Shown here: piece after piece, positions 46,574 through 59,214 of the stretch
Layout of the letters: each line of letters starts with the position of its first letter
How positions within the stretch are numbered: position 1 is the stretch's first letter
Source of the DNA: Diaporthe sp. PMI_573
Taxonomy: Eukaryota; Ascomycota; Sordariomycetes; Diaporthales; Diaporthaceae
Assembly: GCA_021399435.1 (NCBI GenBank)
Contig: JAJTUP010000030.1
Location: forward strand, 795,652 to 859,651
Direction: 5' to 3'
DNA: 64,000 nt
The notes under the pieces: model-generated
The model's database searches: none
What the model saw: only the letters and a program-made list of their open reading frames with translations
Told to the model about the DNA's origin: nothing
Made by a program: the position numbers and the translations under genes

Positions 46574-47053
46574 TATTATAATTACACCAAACCTTTATAG
46601 GGTTTAGTAGGTAACCTATAGGGTTTATGTTAGTAGTATAGTATAGAGGTAGTACTTGACTATTTAGTAGAAGACACGATGATTCTACAGGTATAATTAC
46701 TAGCTGTAAGGCTATTTAGTTGTTTAGACTAAATACTTAGATTGACAACTAAAGAGTCTGTTCTATGAAAGCTATCTACAGTGGTAACGACCATGTCCTT
46801 ATATGTTCCGACTTCTTTATCGTCCTGGGTGTGAGACCGTCTAGACCGTTCTCGATATTTACGGTCCAGCCCATAGTTACCTGGACCGCTAATGGTCCTG
46901 TCAGTCCACCCCTGTAGCCGGGTTCCTGACCCTAACCCTGATTCTAGCACGTCCCATGATTCTACCAGCTAGCGTTACTCGGGCTGACGTCGTGGCATCG
47001 TTGGGGGTCGCTCAGACGGGTTTTCTCTAGCGCCAACGCGCTAGTTCATAACA
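46574..47053 (-). repeat. Gypsy-B1 5' LTR
   Basis: The same 480-bp LTR with C/T and G/A differences. Confidence 0.92.
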
Positions 47054-47194
47054 ACTGCCTACTATTTCTACAAAATAGGTACTACGGGAATATACGATTA
47101 CGCTATAAGGGACTACAAATCACACTTTCTAGTGGATAGCTTTCCCTTAAATACCTATTTCTAGGTGTTTTTCCCTACTAGCCAGCTATCCAGC

Positions 47195-50100
47195 ATGGCT
47201 TCCAAGGCCCCTACAGAGGGGTCTACCCCTAATTCCCAGGGGTCTGAACCTCTTTCAGGCGCTCTTTTAAAGCATTTTAAGGTTTAGGATCAGCAGATGT
47301 TGTACCTAAACAGCCGTTTAGATTCAGTATCAGAGCTATTAGCTCAACAAGTAGCTACTAGCAGTACCCTTCAGGGTACGCTAGGGGAATTAACTACTGC
47401 TATTCAGAGCCTGTCGGTTCTAGTAGCCCAGGCGCCCCAGGCGCCACAGGTGCCCCAGCCAGCACCCCAGGTGTCCCAGCGAGCTCCCCCGGAGCTTATG
47501 GACACTGAAAGTCCTTCTATAGGGCCTATGGGCCCTAATTCTGGGCCCACGGGCCTTAGAAGGCAGCCAGAATCTACTAGATTTAGCCCCGATTTTAGTA
47601 AGGAGCTCTCTAAAAAGGTCTATACCTTTCCAGAGACCTACCGTCTAAAAGGCCCTGAAAATTTCGACCAGTGGAAGCAAGCACTAGCTATTATGTTACG
47701 GGCTATAGGGTATAGCCAATTTTTGGCAGACCCTTCTATAGCAGATAGCCTAAGCGATAGCGATCAGGCTATACTCTTAATGCTCTTGAGAGATAGCCTA
47801 TCTTCAGGCCCACAAGCTGCTATTGCTTGGATCTCAGGCCCTTCGGAAGCCTACAGGCTTCTAAAAGACCAGTATTCCCACTCTATGGGTCTACAGAGAG
47901 ACTCGCTGTATAGGGAATTTCACTCCCTACGGTATACTTCTGGCACTAATCTAGCGGAATTTAACGCTAGGTTTAATAGCCTAGTTTCCAGACTACGGCT
48001 AGCTGGCGCCCAAATAGAGCCTACTGACCTAATAAATCAGTACCTTGGCTCCCTGGAAAGGGCTTTTCCACAGTGGGCAGAGCGGCTTAGAGGAACTATT
48101 CGTACGCTAAAAGCTACGGGCCAGCCTACAGATAGGCTAAATCTACAGTTCCTTATGGTGGATATACTGGAAGAGACTAGAAATCTGTCTTCAGCATCCT
48201 ATCAGGTTGCTAAAGGGGGTAATAAACCTCCTTCAGGCCCTAAAAAGCCTGAAAATCAGCAGAAGGACCCTAAAAAGGCTGAAGAAAATAAGCCTAATAC
48301 GGGATCCAGCGGCTCTAGTAGCAAGAAAAAATCTACTAAGCCGAAATCTGCTGGTGGGGAGTCCTCTAAAGAGTCTTCTAAAGATTCAGAGGACTATACC
48401 TGTGCCGTAGGCTATTCAGCCTATAGTGATGGAGAATTAGCTCTTAATAAGAGCTATTCTCTAGGTGATGAGGCTAGTGATTCAGACAGCTCGTCTATAG
48501 CCTCAGAGAGCCCCTGTAAACACTGCTACAGGGGCCTACAGTCGGAAGGGCCCCCTAAAAAGGGCCCTAGGTCCCCTAAAAAGGGCCCTAAGCCTTCTAG
48601 GCCTTCTAGGCCTACTGCCCTACTATACGATACTGGTTCTACCGTACATATAGTAAATAACCGTTCTTTGTTTACTAATTTAGTGACTACCGGTGATTTT
48701 GGGTACCTACAGACAGGTGGGGGTAGAGTTTACCCCTCAGGTAGAGGCAACGCTGTATTTCAGGTAGATAGCCCTGAAAACCCAGCCAAGACTAAGCGTC
48801 TGGTCCTAAAAGAGGCACTATTTGTGCCCTCTATGGATATAAGCATTTTTAGTGGTCTTCGACACTATAATGCAGGGGGTTATCTTTCTAGAAAAACCCT
48901 CTATAGGGCTAATCAGCAACCGATTGTACACTTAGACCCTTCTAAAACGGGATTTTTTATCCCTCAGAAGGGGGTACAGGCCCCACAAGCCTATTCTACC
49001 CAAGCAAATAGTATATACTATGTCCCCAGTAGTAGTACGAAAGCTTTGGAGATAGTGCTGCCCCCTTTTAATAGGGAGGCAGCTAGGGACTATGAAAAAA
49101 TCCCTACCCCTAAAGAGCCTATTCTTACAGAAGAATTAGGCCCTTCCGGGTCCTCTACAGGCTCTACTGCCTCAGGTTCTGGGCTACAGAAGCCTAACCC
49201 TGAGATACAGGGTCTTCCGGTACGGGTCCCTCGCACGCCCCCTTCTATAGGTCTTTCGCCCTCTCGGCCAGAAACGCCTGTAGGAAATAGGGGGGGTAGG
49301 GCCACAGAGGACCTAGAAGATCTCCTTTTAGAGGGCCTCTCGCCTTCTAGAAAGGCCACCAGACAGCCTATTCAGGCTAAACCTTCTGAAGGGTCCCCTA
49401 AGCTACTCAAACTAGCTTATCTCTGGCATAAGAGATTAGGGCATATAAGCCTTCGTCTACTGAAGAAGACGGCTAAAATTGCCCAGGGGGTACCTAATTT
49501 TGATTCTATCTCAGAAGGGGACTTTCTCTGCTTGCCCTGCGACAGGGCTAAAGCGGTCCGTAGGCTTAACCATAGGCCTATAGATGATCCAGAGGGCATA
49601 TTAGACTCTTTAGAAGGGGACACCTTTTCTATTAAGCCTATGCCCTATAATAAGTGCCCTATTGGGCTACTAATAGTAGATAGAAAGTCTAGATTTCGGT
49701 GGCTTTTCCTGCTAAAAAGCCGAGATGGAGACCCTATTATAGATACTATTAAGGGCTTTTTCAGGTCCTTGAAAGCCCTATTTAGGCGGTACCCTAAGGG
49801 CTTCCATTTTAACGGTAGGAAGGAGATAAATGCTAGCCTACAGGCTTGGCTACAGCATAAAGACATAGATTTTTCAACTAGCAGCCCCTATATCCACAAG
49901 CAAAACGGTCTAATAGAACGCTCTATTAGGGTTATTCTGGACCGTTTAAGGGCTACTATGCTTGCTGCAGGCCTACCGCTATATCTATGGTATTTTACTA
50001 TACCTACCGTTTTAAAGTTAATTAACTCTACTGCTCTTACAAATAGAGACCTTACAGCCTATCAGGAGCTCCACGATGGGCTAGAGCCTTCTAAAACCCA

Positions 50101-52378
50101 TAAACCTCTTCTAAAGAGATACAGGGTTATAGGGGCTCGCTGTAAGGTCTTCCTACCTAAAGAAAAGCGTCCAAAGGGCTATAAACTAGCCCCTAGAACT
50201 GAAACAGGCTATTTGTTAGCAGTATTAGGGAATAATATATACCAAGTATATATCCCTAAAAGGCATACTATTTTAAAAACCTCTATTGTCAAGATTTACA
50301 AGGATTTAAGCAGTATAGCTTGGATACTAGTGGCGGTTTTAGGCCAGAAGGGGTAGTAGAGGGTCTCTCAGACCCTCTAGATAGGGATATAGACCCTACA
50401 ACCGCTGAAGGGCCTCTCTCAGGTCTTTTAGAACCTACTAGGCCTCTCTCAGGCCCTGTAGTACCTGCCGGGTCTATTTTAGACCCCCCAGAAGAGCCTC
50501 TCTCAGGCTTACCTGCACTCTCTGCAGAAGGGGACCCCCAACAGGGTTCCAGGGACCCCCCTGTAGGTTCCGGGGAATTAGAGAATATAGAGCCTATTCT
50601 AGGCCCTACAAAGTCGTCCCCAGAGGGTTTAGGTCCAACTCTACCTGAAGAAATAGACCTATCATATGCTAAACAGATCGTCTACTCTATTTTTGAGAAA
50701 GCACGCCAAAAAGCATATAGTACTACTAATGCTAAAGCCTCCAGACCTGGAAACAGGTGCTAAAAAGCCCTAACAGGGCTAAATGGCTACAGGCGATCTA
50801 CAGCGAATTTAAGCAGATTATTCTACAAAATACCCTCGAATTTTGGCCAGATAGTAAGCTTCCAGAAGGTCGAAAGCCTATTACTAGTCGACTAGTCCTA
50901 AGAGAAAAAAAGGACGAGAATAATCGAGTTTTTAAGTTTAAAGCTCGATTAGTAGTTAGAGGATTCCAACAGAGAGAAGGAGTGGATTATACAGACACTT
51001 TTGCCTCTACCTCTACCCCCCCTACCTGGAGGGTACTACTAGCGCTAGCCGCTATTCTAGACTGGGAAATCGAGCAGATCGATTTTATAGGTGCCTTCCT
51101 AAACGGTACGCTGAAAGAACAGGTCTTTATGGCGCTTCCAGAGGGTTTTAAGAGAATTTGCAGCTCAAGCCAGTAGCCTTATTCAAAGGCTATTAGCTAA
51201 AGCTGGCTATAACCCCTCTATTCAGCAGATAATTCGGCTGAATAAAGCGCTGTATGGCCTGAAGCAGGCCCCTAGAGAGTGGCAACAGATAGTTATTAAC
51301 CTTCTGAAAAGCTTAGGCTTTGAGCCACTACTCTCAGACTCCGCCGTCTTCTACAGCAGGACGTCAGGCCTATTTATAGTAACCTACGTCGATGATTGCC
51401 TAATTATAGGGCCTGGAATCTCGAAAATTCAGGCCTTAAAGAGACAAATACATAAGGCATACGCTATAGAAGATAGGGGCCCTGCAAGCTTCTTTCTAGG
51501 GGTTCGAATTATTAGGGACCGCCCTAACCGAACCCTATGGCTCTCTCAGAGCCAGTACATAGAGGAAGCTATTAGAACCTTCAATTTAGAGGGTTCTAGG
51601 CCTATTTCAGTTCCTCTCCAGCCAAACCTAGTTAATTTAGGCCCTATCGAAGGGCCTACACTAGACCGAATTCGACATAAGCGTTTTCAGGCTATAGTGG
51701 GTACCGCTATGTATTTAGTAACCCAAACTAGGCCTGATATAAGCTTTCCGGTCCAGTGGTTAGCTAGGGCTTTTCAAGCTTCTAAGCTTCAGCACCTATC
51801 TGCTGCTCAGAACCTATTTAGGTACCTTAATAGCCACCGACAACTAGCTATCAGGTATTCTGCAAAGGGCCTAAAAAACCCTCTACAGAGCTCTCTTTTA
51901 GAGCCTATAGGCTATTCTGATAGCGACTATGCTGGAGATAAGGCCTCCTCAAAGTCAACCTACGGGTATGTATTTACCTTAGGTGGGGGGCCTATTTCTT
52001 GGAAATCGAAGCGAGGAAGCACTATAGCGTTATCTACGCTAGAGGCTGAATTTATAGGGCTTATAGAGGCTACTAGGGAAATCCAGTGGCTTCGTGGGCT
52101 CTATACAGAGCTGAATAGGCCTATTCCAAGGCCTACAATCCTCTATGGAGATAATACGGGCGCTATCTCCACTGCTAAGGACCCCTCACACTACCAAAGA
52201 ACTAAGCACACCCTTCTAAGGTACCACTACCTACGTGCTGAAGTTTAAAAGGGGACCCTCAAAGTTAAATACCTAGAGACCAGTAAAATGGTAGCAGACA
52301 GGCTTACAAAAGCCCTTCCAGCACCTAAATTTCAGGTATTTCTAGGCCAGCTTGGCCTAGTAGAGTTAGTAGAGTAGA
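47195..52378 (+). pseudogene. Copia-F gag-pol, nearly intact
   Basis: Starts at ATG 47195 (MASKAPTEGSTPNSQG). A TAG at about 47285-47287 precedes a 1019-codon open frame (47297-50356). That frame holds gag (NFDQWKQALAIMLRAIGYSQF), protease (LLYDTGSTVHIVNN), GAG-pre-integrase (LWHKRLGHISLRLLKK with CLPCDRA) and the integrase core. The integrase core keeps VDRKSRFRW and NGLIERSIR but has FNGRKEI where Asp is expected, a G-to-A type change. One-base frame changes occur near 50300, 50745 and 51150. RT then continues (KARLVVRGFQQREGVDYTDTFA, TYVDDCLIIG), followed by RNase H (YSDSDYAGD, ALSTLEAEF, LYGDNTGAI). TAA at 52246-52248 precedes the last 43 codons, ending at TAG 52378. It is inactive as read, but with few lesions. 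Confidence 0.88.
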
Positions 52379-52533
52379 AGGGGGCCTATAAGGCCCTCTA
52401 GCTACTATTTCTTCAGTAATAGATAGATTTCTTTTAAAAGGGGTTTTCTTTCTATAGAGGGCTTTTCTTTTCTCTCACATTTCCATTTAGAGTAAGGGTT
52501 AAATACTATAAGCCTATTTTAGGCCTATATCTT

Positions 52534-52545
52534 CAACAGAAGGGG
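52534..52545 (+). promoter_or_regulatory. Copia-F polypurine tract
   Basis: AACAGAAGGGG directly before the 3' LTR TGTTAAAC; the plus-strand primer site by position and composition. Confidence 0.6.
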
Positions 52546-53094
52546 TGTTAAACGGAAACACTCATTAAGGTGTGGGCGCTACACATAGGGAGTTACCCTA
52601 AACTTTACGTAAAGAGTTACCCTAGACTTGGCACTAGATTTTGTCTAAGTGCCTATAGGGCGTGCGCGCCGACAGATAAGTTTGGTGGCCATGAGTCGAT
52701 TTTTTGGGCTGTTTTAAGACCCTAACTTCATACCTCTGCATTCCCCTTATTTCTTACCCAAAAAGCATGTAACCTAGTTCATTAGATAGTCTGATTTCTG
52801 AAGTTTATCTGTATTTAGTTTGGTTACTGTCAGGGTTAGGGTTGGCTGGCTATTTAAAGCCAAAGATAGTGGGTCTAAGGGCCGAATTTTCCGGCCCCTC
52901 CATTCCTGCACCAGAGCCAACCCCAGCGTACCCAGGGTTGAGACAATGTCGGAGGGACTGTGAGGAGGGCTGACAGAAGCCCACTCGAATTCAATGCAAA
53001 GTTGTCTAAACTATTCTCAAACGTCCCAACTCGCCTCAGTGCACCTTACTACGACCCTGCCAAATACACACTGATGAAGGCACAATCCTTCAGA
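52546..53094 (+). repeat. Copia-F 3' LTR
   Basis: TGTTAAACGG to TTCAGA, paired with 38667-39217. Confidence 0.9.
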
Positions 53095-53216
53095 TTATTT
53101 ATACGCTAAAAATATAATTTATATTATTTAATATAATATTAATATAATTAATAAATTAAATTATTTAAAAAAGTTAATAATATAATAATTTAAAAGGCTT
53201 AGTTATATGCTAAAAG
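53095..53216. other. AT-rich target sequence of Copia-E
   Basis: Very AT-rich DNA with no coding content. It continues after Copia-E at 60710-60837, with AAAAG at both edges. Confidence 0.5.
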
Positions 53217-53419
53217 TGTTAGAATAGCATCAAGCACAGCCGTACGCTTGAGCCTTGATACTAAAGGGATGACTAAGCAGACCGCCTTGGCGTGGGCATA
53301 CATATCGTGCCTACTGTGCGGAGGTCTCCCTTCTCTCTTAGTTAGAAGAATAAGCAAGAATCAACCAACCAAACCTAATTGTCTAACGATATGTACGTAC
53401 GTATAAAGCCTATTTAACA
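53217..53419 (+). repeat. Copia-E 5' LTR
   Basis: TGTTAGAATAGC to TTTAACA; near-identical to 60503-60704. Confidence 0.92.
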
Positions 53420-53428
53420 CTAATCAGT

Positions 53429-53662
53429 AATTGCTTCGGGCGATTATAGATTAGCAAGAGTGAAGAGACGAAAACTTGCCTAAGTCGCTGCCTGCTAGAG
53501 CAGAACCAGGTATTTGGGCTCTTATGCTACCTCCTAGAACTCTATATTGTCGCCTGCTAGAGTAGAACTAGATATAGAGACCTCTAGACGACTAATTCAT
53601 CAACCCTTACACAAGGAAGAGACTATTATTATCGCCTATTGGAGTAGAACTAGGTAATAGTT
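53429..53662 (+). other. Structured RNA leader with three related hairpins
   Basis: After a small UUCG-capped stem (53429-53445), a motif like CGCCTGCTAGAGTAGAACTAG occurs three times (53484, 53549, 53630). Each copy is enclosed by an outer stem of different sequence that still pairs. These are GCCTAAGT with ATTTGGGC (53478-53485/53512-53519), CTCTATAT with ATATAGAG (53540-53547/53572-53579), and CTATTA with TAATAG (53623-53628/53655-53660). An inner 4-bp stem also keeps pairing (CTGC/GCAG, CTGC/GTAG, CTAT/GTAG). The position before gag suggests a packaging or translation role, which is inference. Confidence 0.5.
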
Positions 53663-53750
53663 ACAACTTATACAAGAAAGACAAAGTAATGTATGCCCCT
53701 ATATAAGCTGAAACCTAAAACCGACTAAGACCTATAATAAGACTAACATA

Positions 53751-56700
53751 ATGTTGTCTAACAACAATACACCAGAATAACTTATAGTAGAGGGTAGCTA
53801 TTAAGTAGATATTATTCCTTATATATACAAGGAAATTAGTAAGAAAAGTAATATCCTACCAAATATATAGAGAAGAGTAGTAAACTCTAAGCGATGGAAT
53901 AGTATAGTTAATATATAAAATGGCTTATTAGTAAGGAAATTAACAACCTACTTTGTGCGAGTATTAATGAATATTATTTATTTTAACTTGAGCGGAAATA
54001 ACCTTCGATATATCTTGTATGAAGACTTTGATAGATGGATAGCCTACTAATTTAAACAAGTTTATTGTATATTTGCTAGAGAATTCCTATAGATACTGGA
54101 GGCTAAAGGAATCTTAACATCACCTGTATAAAGTTGTTTAGAATGAATCTTGGTAATCCTCAAACTAGGGAGATAACAACCCTAACTAGCCGTACAAATC
54201 TAAGAAATAATTAAAGACCAACAACTAAGTATCGAAACCCTACAAGTCGATAACTAGCCGTCGGCTATATAAATATAATTAGAAGCCCTACAAGTTAATA
54301 AACAACTTCTGCCAGGCCCTCGGGCAAATTTAAGATCTGTATAAAAACAAATAGCTAATATACAAGGTATATAATAAATTCCCCCTGGGACAAGATTTAC
54401 ACAAGAGGTAAACAATTTTCTACAACCCCCTTATATAGAGGTTACTAAACACTCTCTATATACTAGGGACCTAGTGTATAATCTGCCGCCCAAGCAGATT
54501 ATATACAACGGTCTAGTTAATACCTAGATAGTGGCTATCTTCTAAAAAGGGTGAAGAAAAGATAGAAACTATACTAGATAACCGTATAACCTCTTATATG
54601 ATAAAGTATGGATCTTTATTAGCTATTATAGAAGACTTTAAATTAAAGAGAACTAGTACTATGTAGTCTTTCCAGACATTCTTTCTGGTCGTGTAGAAGA
54701 CTTCTATCTCTATTATATAGAGCTAGAGAAGAGATGGAACGAGATCTATACTTTGCTAGATATCTATTTTAATATAAATATTAACTATAATGTCTATTAG
54801 GCAGACTAGACGACTCTTTCTTTTATATAACTAAGAAAAGAGAATCTCGACAAGATACTAGTAGAGATTCTAGAAACTCTTATTGACAAGCTATAGCTTA
54901 TATAATAAGTACTTAGAAAAGGATACTAGGGAGAGGTTCTACTATGTATAACAGTAACCAGAGCCTGTCGAGGAGTTCTAGAGCTAGAAGCTGCCTTAAT
55001 TTAGTAAAAACCTATGTGTAAAGCGTTATTTTCAGACCTTAGAGCCTCCCTCTAAGTAGCCATAGACTAAAAACCTACACAGTAATTTTATACACATAAT
55101 AGTTTTATAGATATCAACTTTATAGACTAATAATATATCTTAAACTTCAAAAACCGTCAAAAGCTGTCGTATAATAATAATTGATTTTCTAAATAGATAG
55201 TGCCATATTGTATAATAAACCCAACAGGATAGCTAAGTTAGAAACCCTATAGATAGTTAAGCTGCAAACCTTACGGCTTTGGCCGCACGAGCCAAAAGTA
55301 GAAATGCTTTGTGTGTAAGAAGGAAAGATGCTAGTTAACTAATTACCTAGAATTAAAAAAGAAACGTGCAAAAGACTAATACCTTCAGGCCTATAAGATA
55401 CTAAAATAAGACCCTCTGTATAATAACTTTACATCCTACCTACTTGACTATAAGGGAGAGAACCCTGTAAAAGTAGAATTGGACAATAGCTAAGACTCTA
55501 AAAATAAGACCTAGTCAGCATACCTTATAGACTTATCTTTCTACTATTGTACAATAGGCAAAGATATCTTTTTAGCACCTAAGATAGTAGAGGCAAGCTA
55601 ATTTATACTACAGGACCCATATAGCATTATCTACCAGGGAGAACTATAGAATACCGAAGCTGCTAGATTCTCTATAGTAGAGAAGCCCTAGGTACTAGCT
55701 TATCTTTGTAAGAACCCTTACGTAAAAATATTTTGGATACCTGGAAAAGCATTAGTAAAGTTTGGCCCAAGCAAGGTAATTTTACCTATTGGTATAATCC
55801 TAATAAACAACTCTATTAGACGAGTTAAATACTATATTCTAGATATTTCTACCTTATTTCTTTTCTCTCTACATAATGTAGATAGACTAGGAGCCTACTT
55901 TAATAATATATAAAACGTCATTGTATAAAGTAATGGCACGACAATCTCTGTAGTACATAAATAGGGTTACCTATTTTTTAACATTAGCTGTATGGAAGCA
56001 GTTTCATTCTTTATAGAAACATAGCTTAGAAGGCTTTACAGAAGATTTGAACACCTATGTATGGAGAAGCTATATTGACTTCTAAGAAGTACTAGGTATA
56101 TAGATGTAGAAGAAGCTATTCTAGAAAAGATTTAGAAGTTCTGCCACTATTGCTAATTACACGACCCAGCACTAAAGAAATTCAAGTTCTCTATTAGGGA
56201 CAAAAGCTACTTCAACTATAAAATTGTCATAGATATGGTATGACTAGGAAACTAAAACGTTTTATATATAATTGACGTGGATACAAGCTTTTAAGCAGTA
56301 ACTTTCCTTAGCTCCTTGTCTGTATAAGATACATAGAATGCCCTGTGTAGGTACTGGATCTATACCTATACGGGCCCGCCTGACTACATTATATACAACC
56401 TAGGTACTAATTTTGCTTTGGAAGAATTCAGGAATAGTGCCAAGATTATGGGTATCTTGTGTGAAGAGATGCCTGTAGAAGTATACTGGGCTGTTGGTAA
56501 GATTGAGAGAGTACATGTACTACTCTGGAGAGCATACGATATTCTAAAGGTAGAAATCGGCTACTGTATAGATGAGGAGACTATTCTTTAGATGGCTATT
56601 AAAGCTTTAAACGATACAGCTGGCCTAAACGGCATTGTATTAACTTTGCTTGTTTTTGGAGCATATCTATAAATAAGCCAGGACTTACCGCTATTACCTA

Positions 56701-58710
56701 ATATTATATAAAGGGCAGAAGCTGTGCAGAAGGCTATAAAAATGCTGAGAGGAATTTATGTGAAAGTTAATATTAACCGGGCAATTAATACAAGGAACGG
56801 CCCATATATATATAAAGTGTTTTCTTTTCTACTAAGAAGTAAAGTTATAGTCTGGAGAGAAAAATAAGGGATAGACTAGACTGTATAAAATCAAAGGGAT
56901 CGAAGGATATATAATTACTGTAGATATGGTTAACGGGCCAACCTAGTTTTGTGTAATATATATTAAACCCTATTATTGATCTAATAAGATTATATGACTA
57001 CTAGACGATAACCTTTTAAAACTACCTCTTCTAGAGCAAATTTAACTAAGGAAGAAAAGGAGACTAAGAAAGTATTTTGTATAATCTTTACCAGGACTCT
57101 TTCTTACCTAGAAGGAGAGAGATAACTACGAGTTAGTTGTTAAGCTTTGCTAAGACAATATTATCACTACTTTAGGAGCCCTGTATAAAAAATCAGACGC
57201 TATAGAAATTAATGCCCTAGTAAATAAAGAAGTCTTTTACTTTATATAATATAATCCAATAGTATATAAGGTACTAAGAGTCTATAAGATGTATATAGTA
57301 TAAGAGATTAAGAATAAGTTAACTAGACTAGTTAAAAAGTTAAGATTTATCATATAAGGCTATAGTAATAAGGGTAAAGAAATTATTTTTACCTAAGTAC
57401 CTATAATTTAACAGATGAGCTAGTGTATAATTCTAGCCTTGGGACTAACTCTTATACTATACTTTAGTGTAAGGAGGGAGCTTTGAGATATTACTTAGGT
57501 ATATACTTAGTTATATAACCTACTTACAAGAATAATTATCGTATAACTACTAGTAAAGCTACAAGATAGATACCCTCTAGATATAGTCCTCTTAATCAAG
57601 AAGCTATTATATGGCCTTGTAGAGTTTGGCCTCCACTGGTATAAGACCTATTATATATACTATATTAAATCTCTAAAGATATTAGTTTCTATGTATAACC
57701 CATGCCTACTGTTTACTATAGACGGCTTAGAATCTTTTGAAATTACAGGACTTTAGATAGATGATATTTTAATCTTCACTACTATATGATTTTTAGAAAG
57801 AGAGGAAAAAAAACTCTAGAAAAAAGAGTTTTATACAAAGCTAAAGACAATTCTAGAAAAAAACACCCTAATTAACTTTAACGGTGGACGAATTTAAAAG
57901 AATAGGGATAACATTATCCTTATTTAGAAAGGCCAAACAAACCAGCTTTGTATAATTAATATAGATAAAGAGGACATACCCTAATAATATATTGCATAAC
58001 GTGTAAAAGGAGCATATATAGCTTTGATCTGTTAACTAGAAGCATTGTATGACTTGTTAATAGCTGTATAAGTTAAGAACTCTAAGGAAAAGGATATAGA
58101 GACCTTAAATGTATAACTAGGGTGGTAAATAGAAAACCCTAAAAGAGGGCTGATCTATGTGCTACTTAAACTTAATTGTATAAAGATATATATCTTTATA
58201 GATGGCTTATTTGTAAATAATAAGAACCTTACGTTATAACTTAGATTCATTATTGTACTAGCTATGAAAACTAGCTGTATAGAAACCGATTTTGAGATCT
58301 TTGGAAATATTGTATATTAGAGCTTAACTAAGTATAAAAGGGTGACCCGGAGTGTACTGGTAAGCAAGCTATATGGCATGATAACTGGATTTAATAGTAG
58401 TATAGTAACTTAGTATAATAATAAATAGAATTATAGACTGTTTAGCTATACTAAGAATCCTAGTGGTGATCTGCTTAGATTTATGATTACTATATAAATG
58501 CCTGGTAAAGCTGGGAACTATAGATGAGAAGAGACTTATAATAGATATTATGTTTCTTAGGGAATTGTATGAGAGGAAAGAAATTTCCGAGGTATGATAG
58601 ATTAATGGCTGAGATAACCTAGTAGATGTTTATATGAAGAAGATACTAAATTTAGTACTAGAGTAACTTATTTCTACTAATAGACTGAAGATTAGGATTA
58701 AAGTGTATAT
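53751..58710 (+). pseudogene. Copia-E gag-pol, degenerate
   Basis: Gag starts near ATG 53751. A Cys-rich knuckle-like block KCFVCKKEGC is at 55301-55345. Protease-like and pre-integrase segments follow. The integrase core (about 55920-56640) has NVLYIIDVDTSFQAATF-like and KALNDTAGLNGIV stretches. RT (about 57420-57790) has LLYGLVEFGLHWYKTYY and IDDILI. RNase H (about 58330-58700) has VTRSVLVSKLYGMITGF. Stops of TAA/TAG type are frequent. It belongs to the fungal Copia lineage whose polyprotein carries the KALNDTxGxxGLV integrase block. Confidence 0.78.
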
Positions 58711-59214
58711 AGATTGCCTGGACTAAAAAGAATAGAGGAAAAGATAGAGACTGCTTAGGTTTAGAGTTATACTGGGAATTAAATCTAGGCCTCTAGCTGA
58801 AAAGCTAGGATCCTCCCGACTGGACTATATGACTGGAATAAGACCCTTATTGTCTCTATTAAAAGAGGAGGAAAAGATATGCTTATAAAAAGGGGTAGAG
58901 GAAGAGATAGCTGATTTGATTATACGAGGATAGACTAAAAAGGGTGAGAAGAAAAGACTATAGGATAGGCCTAGGATGTATAATAGACAGGCCCAGGATA
59001 TGGCCAGGACAGCCTCAAGATATATAAAGGATATGGCTAGGATAGCTTAGGATATAGCTAGGATACTTTAGGATGTATGAGGATAGAGCTAGGATATCTC
59101 AGGACATGGCTAGGATACTTTGGCTGTATAAAAAACGACTAAAGGTAGACCTAGAGCAGGGTTAGGCTGTATAAGAACGGCTAAGAATACTATTATAGCC
59201 TGGGAGAAAATAAA

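Larger units (their letters stand above)
39532..47053 (-). mobile_element. Gypsy-B1: Ty3/Gypsy chromovirus with TSD ACTGC
   Basis: A 7.5-kb element with two 480-bp LTRs and a perfect 5-bp duplication ACTGC (39527-39531, 47054-47058). It is inserted in the leader of Copia-F and is therefore younger than it. It carries gag-pol on minus, an accessory ORF on plus near the 3' LTR, and a tRNA-like segment between the two convergent coding regions. It is heavily RIP-affected. Confidence 0.93.
38667..53094 (+). mobile_element. Copia-F: full-length Ty1/Copia element, split by Gypsy-B1
   Basis: LTRs 38667-39217 (551 bp) and 52546-53094 (549 bp) lie in the same orientation and enclose one Copia gag-pol. 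Removing Gypsy-B1 (39532-47053) and one ACTGC duplication joins the leader. The primer site follows the 5' LTR, and a purine tract (AACAGAAGGGG) precedes the 3' LTR. Flanks TATAC and TTATT do not match. The left flank is Gypsy-B2 and the right flank is unrelated AT-rich DNA, so one side was rearranged. Coding decay is light compared with the other retroelements, suggesting a younger insertion. Confidence 0.85.
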
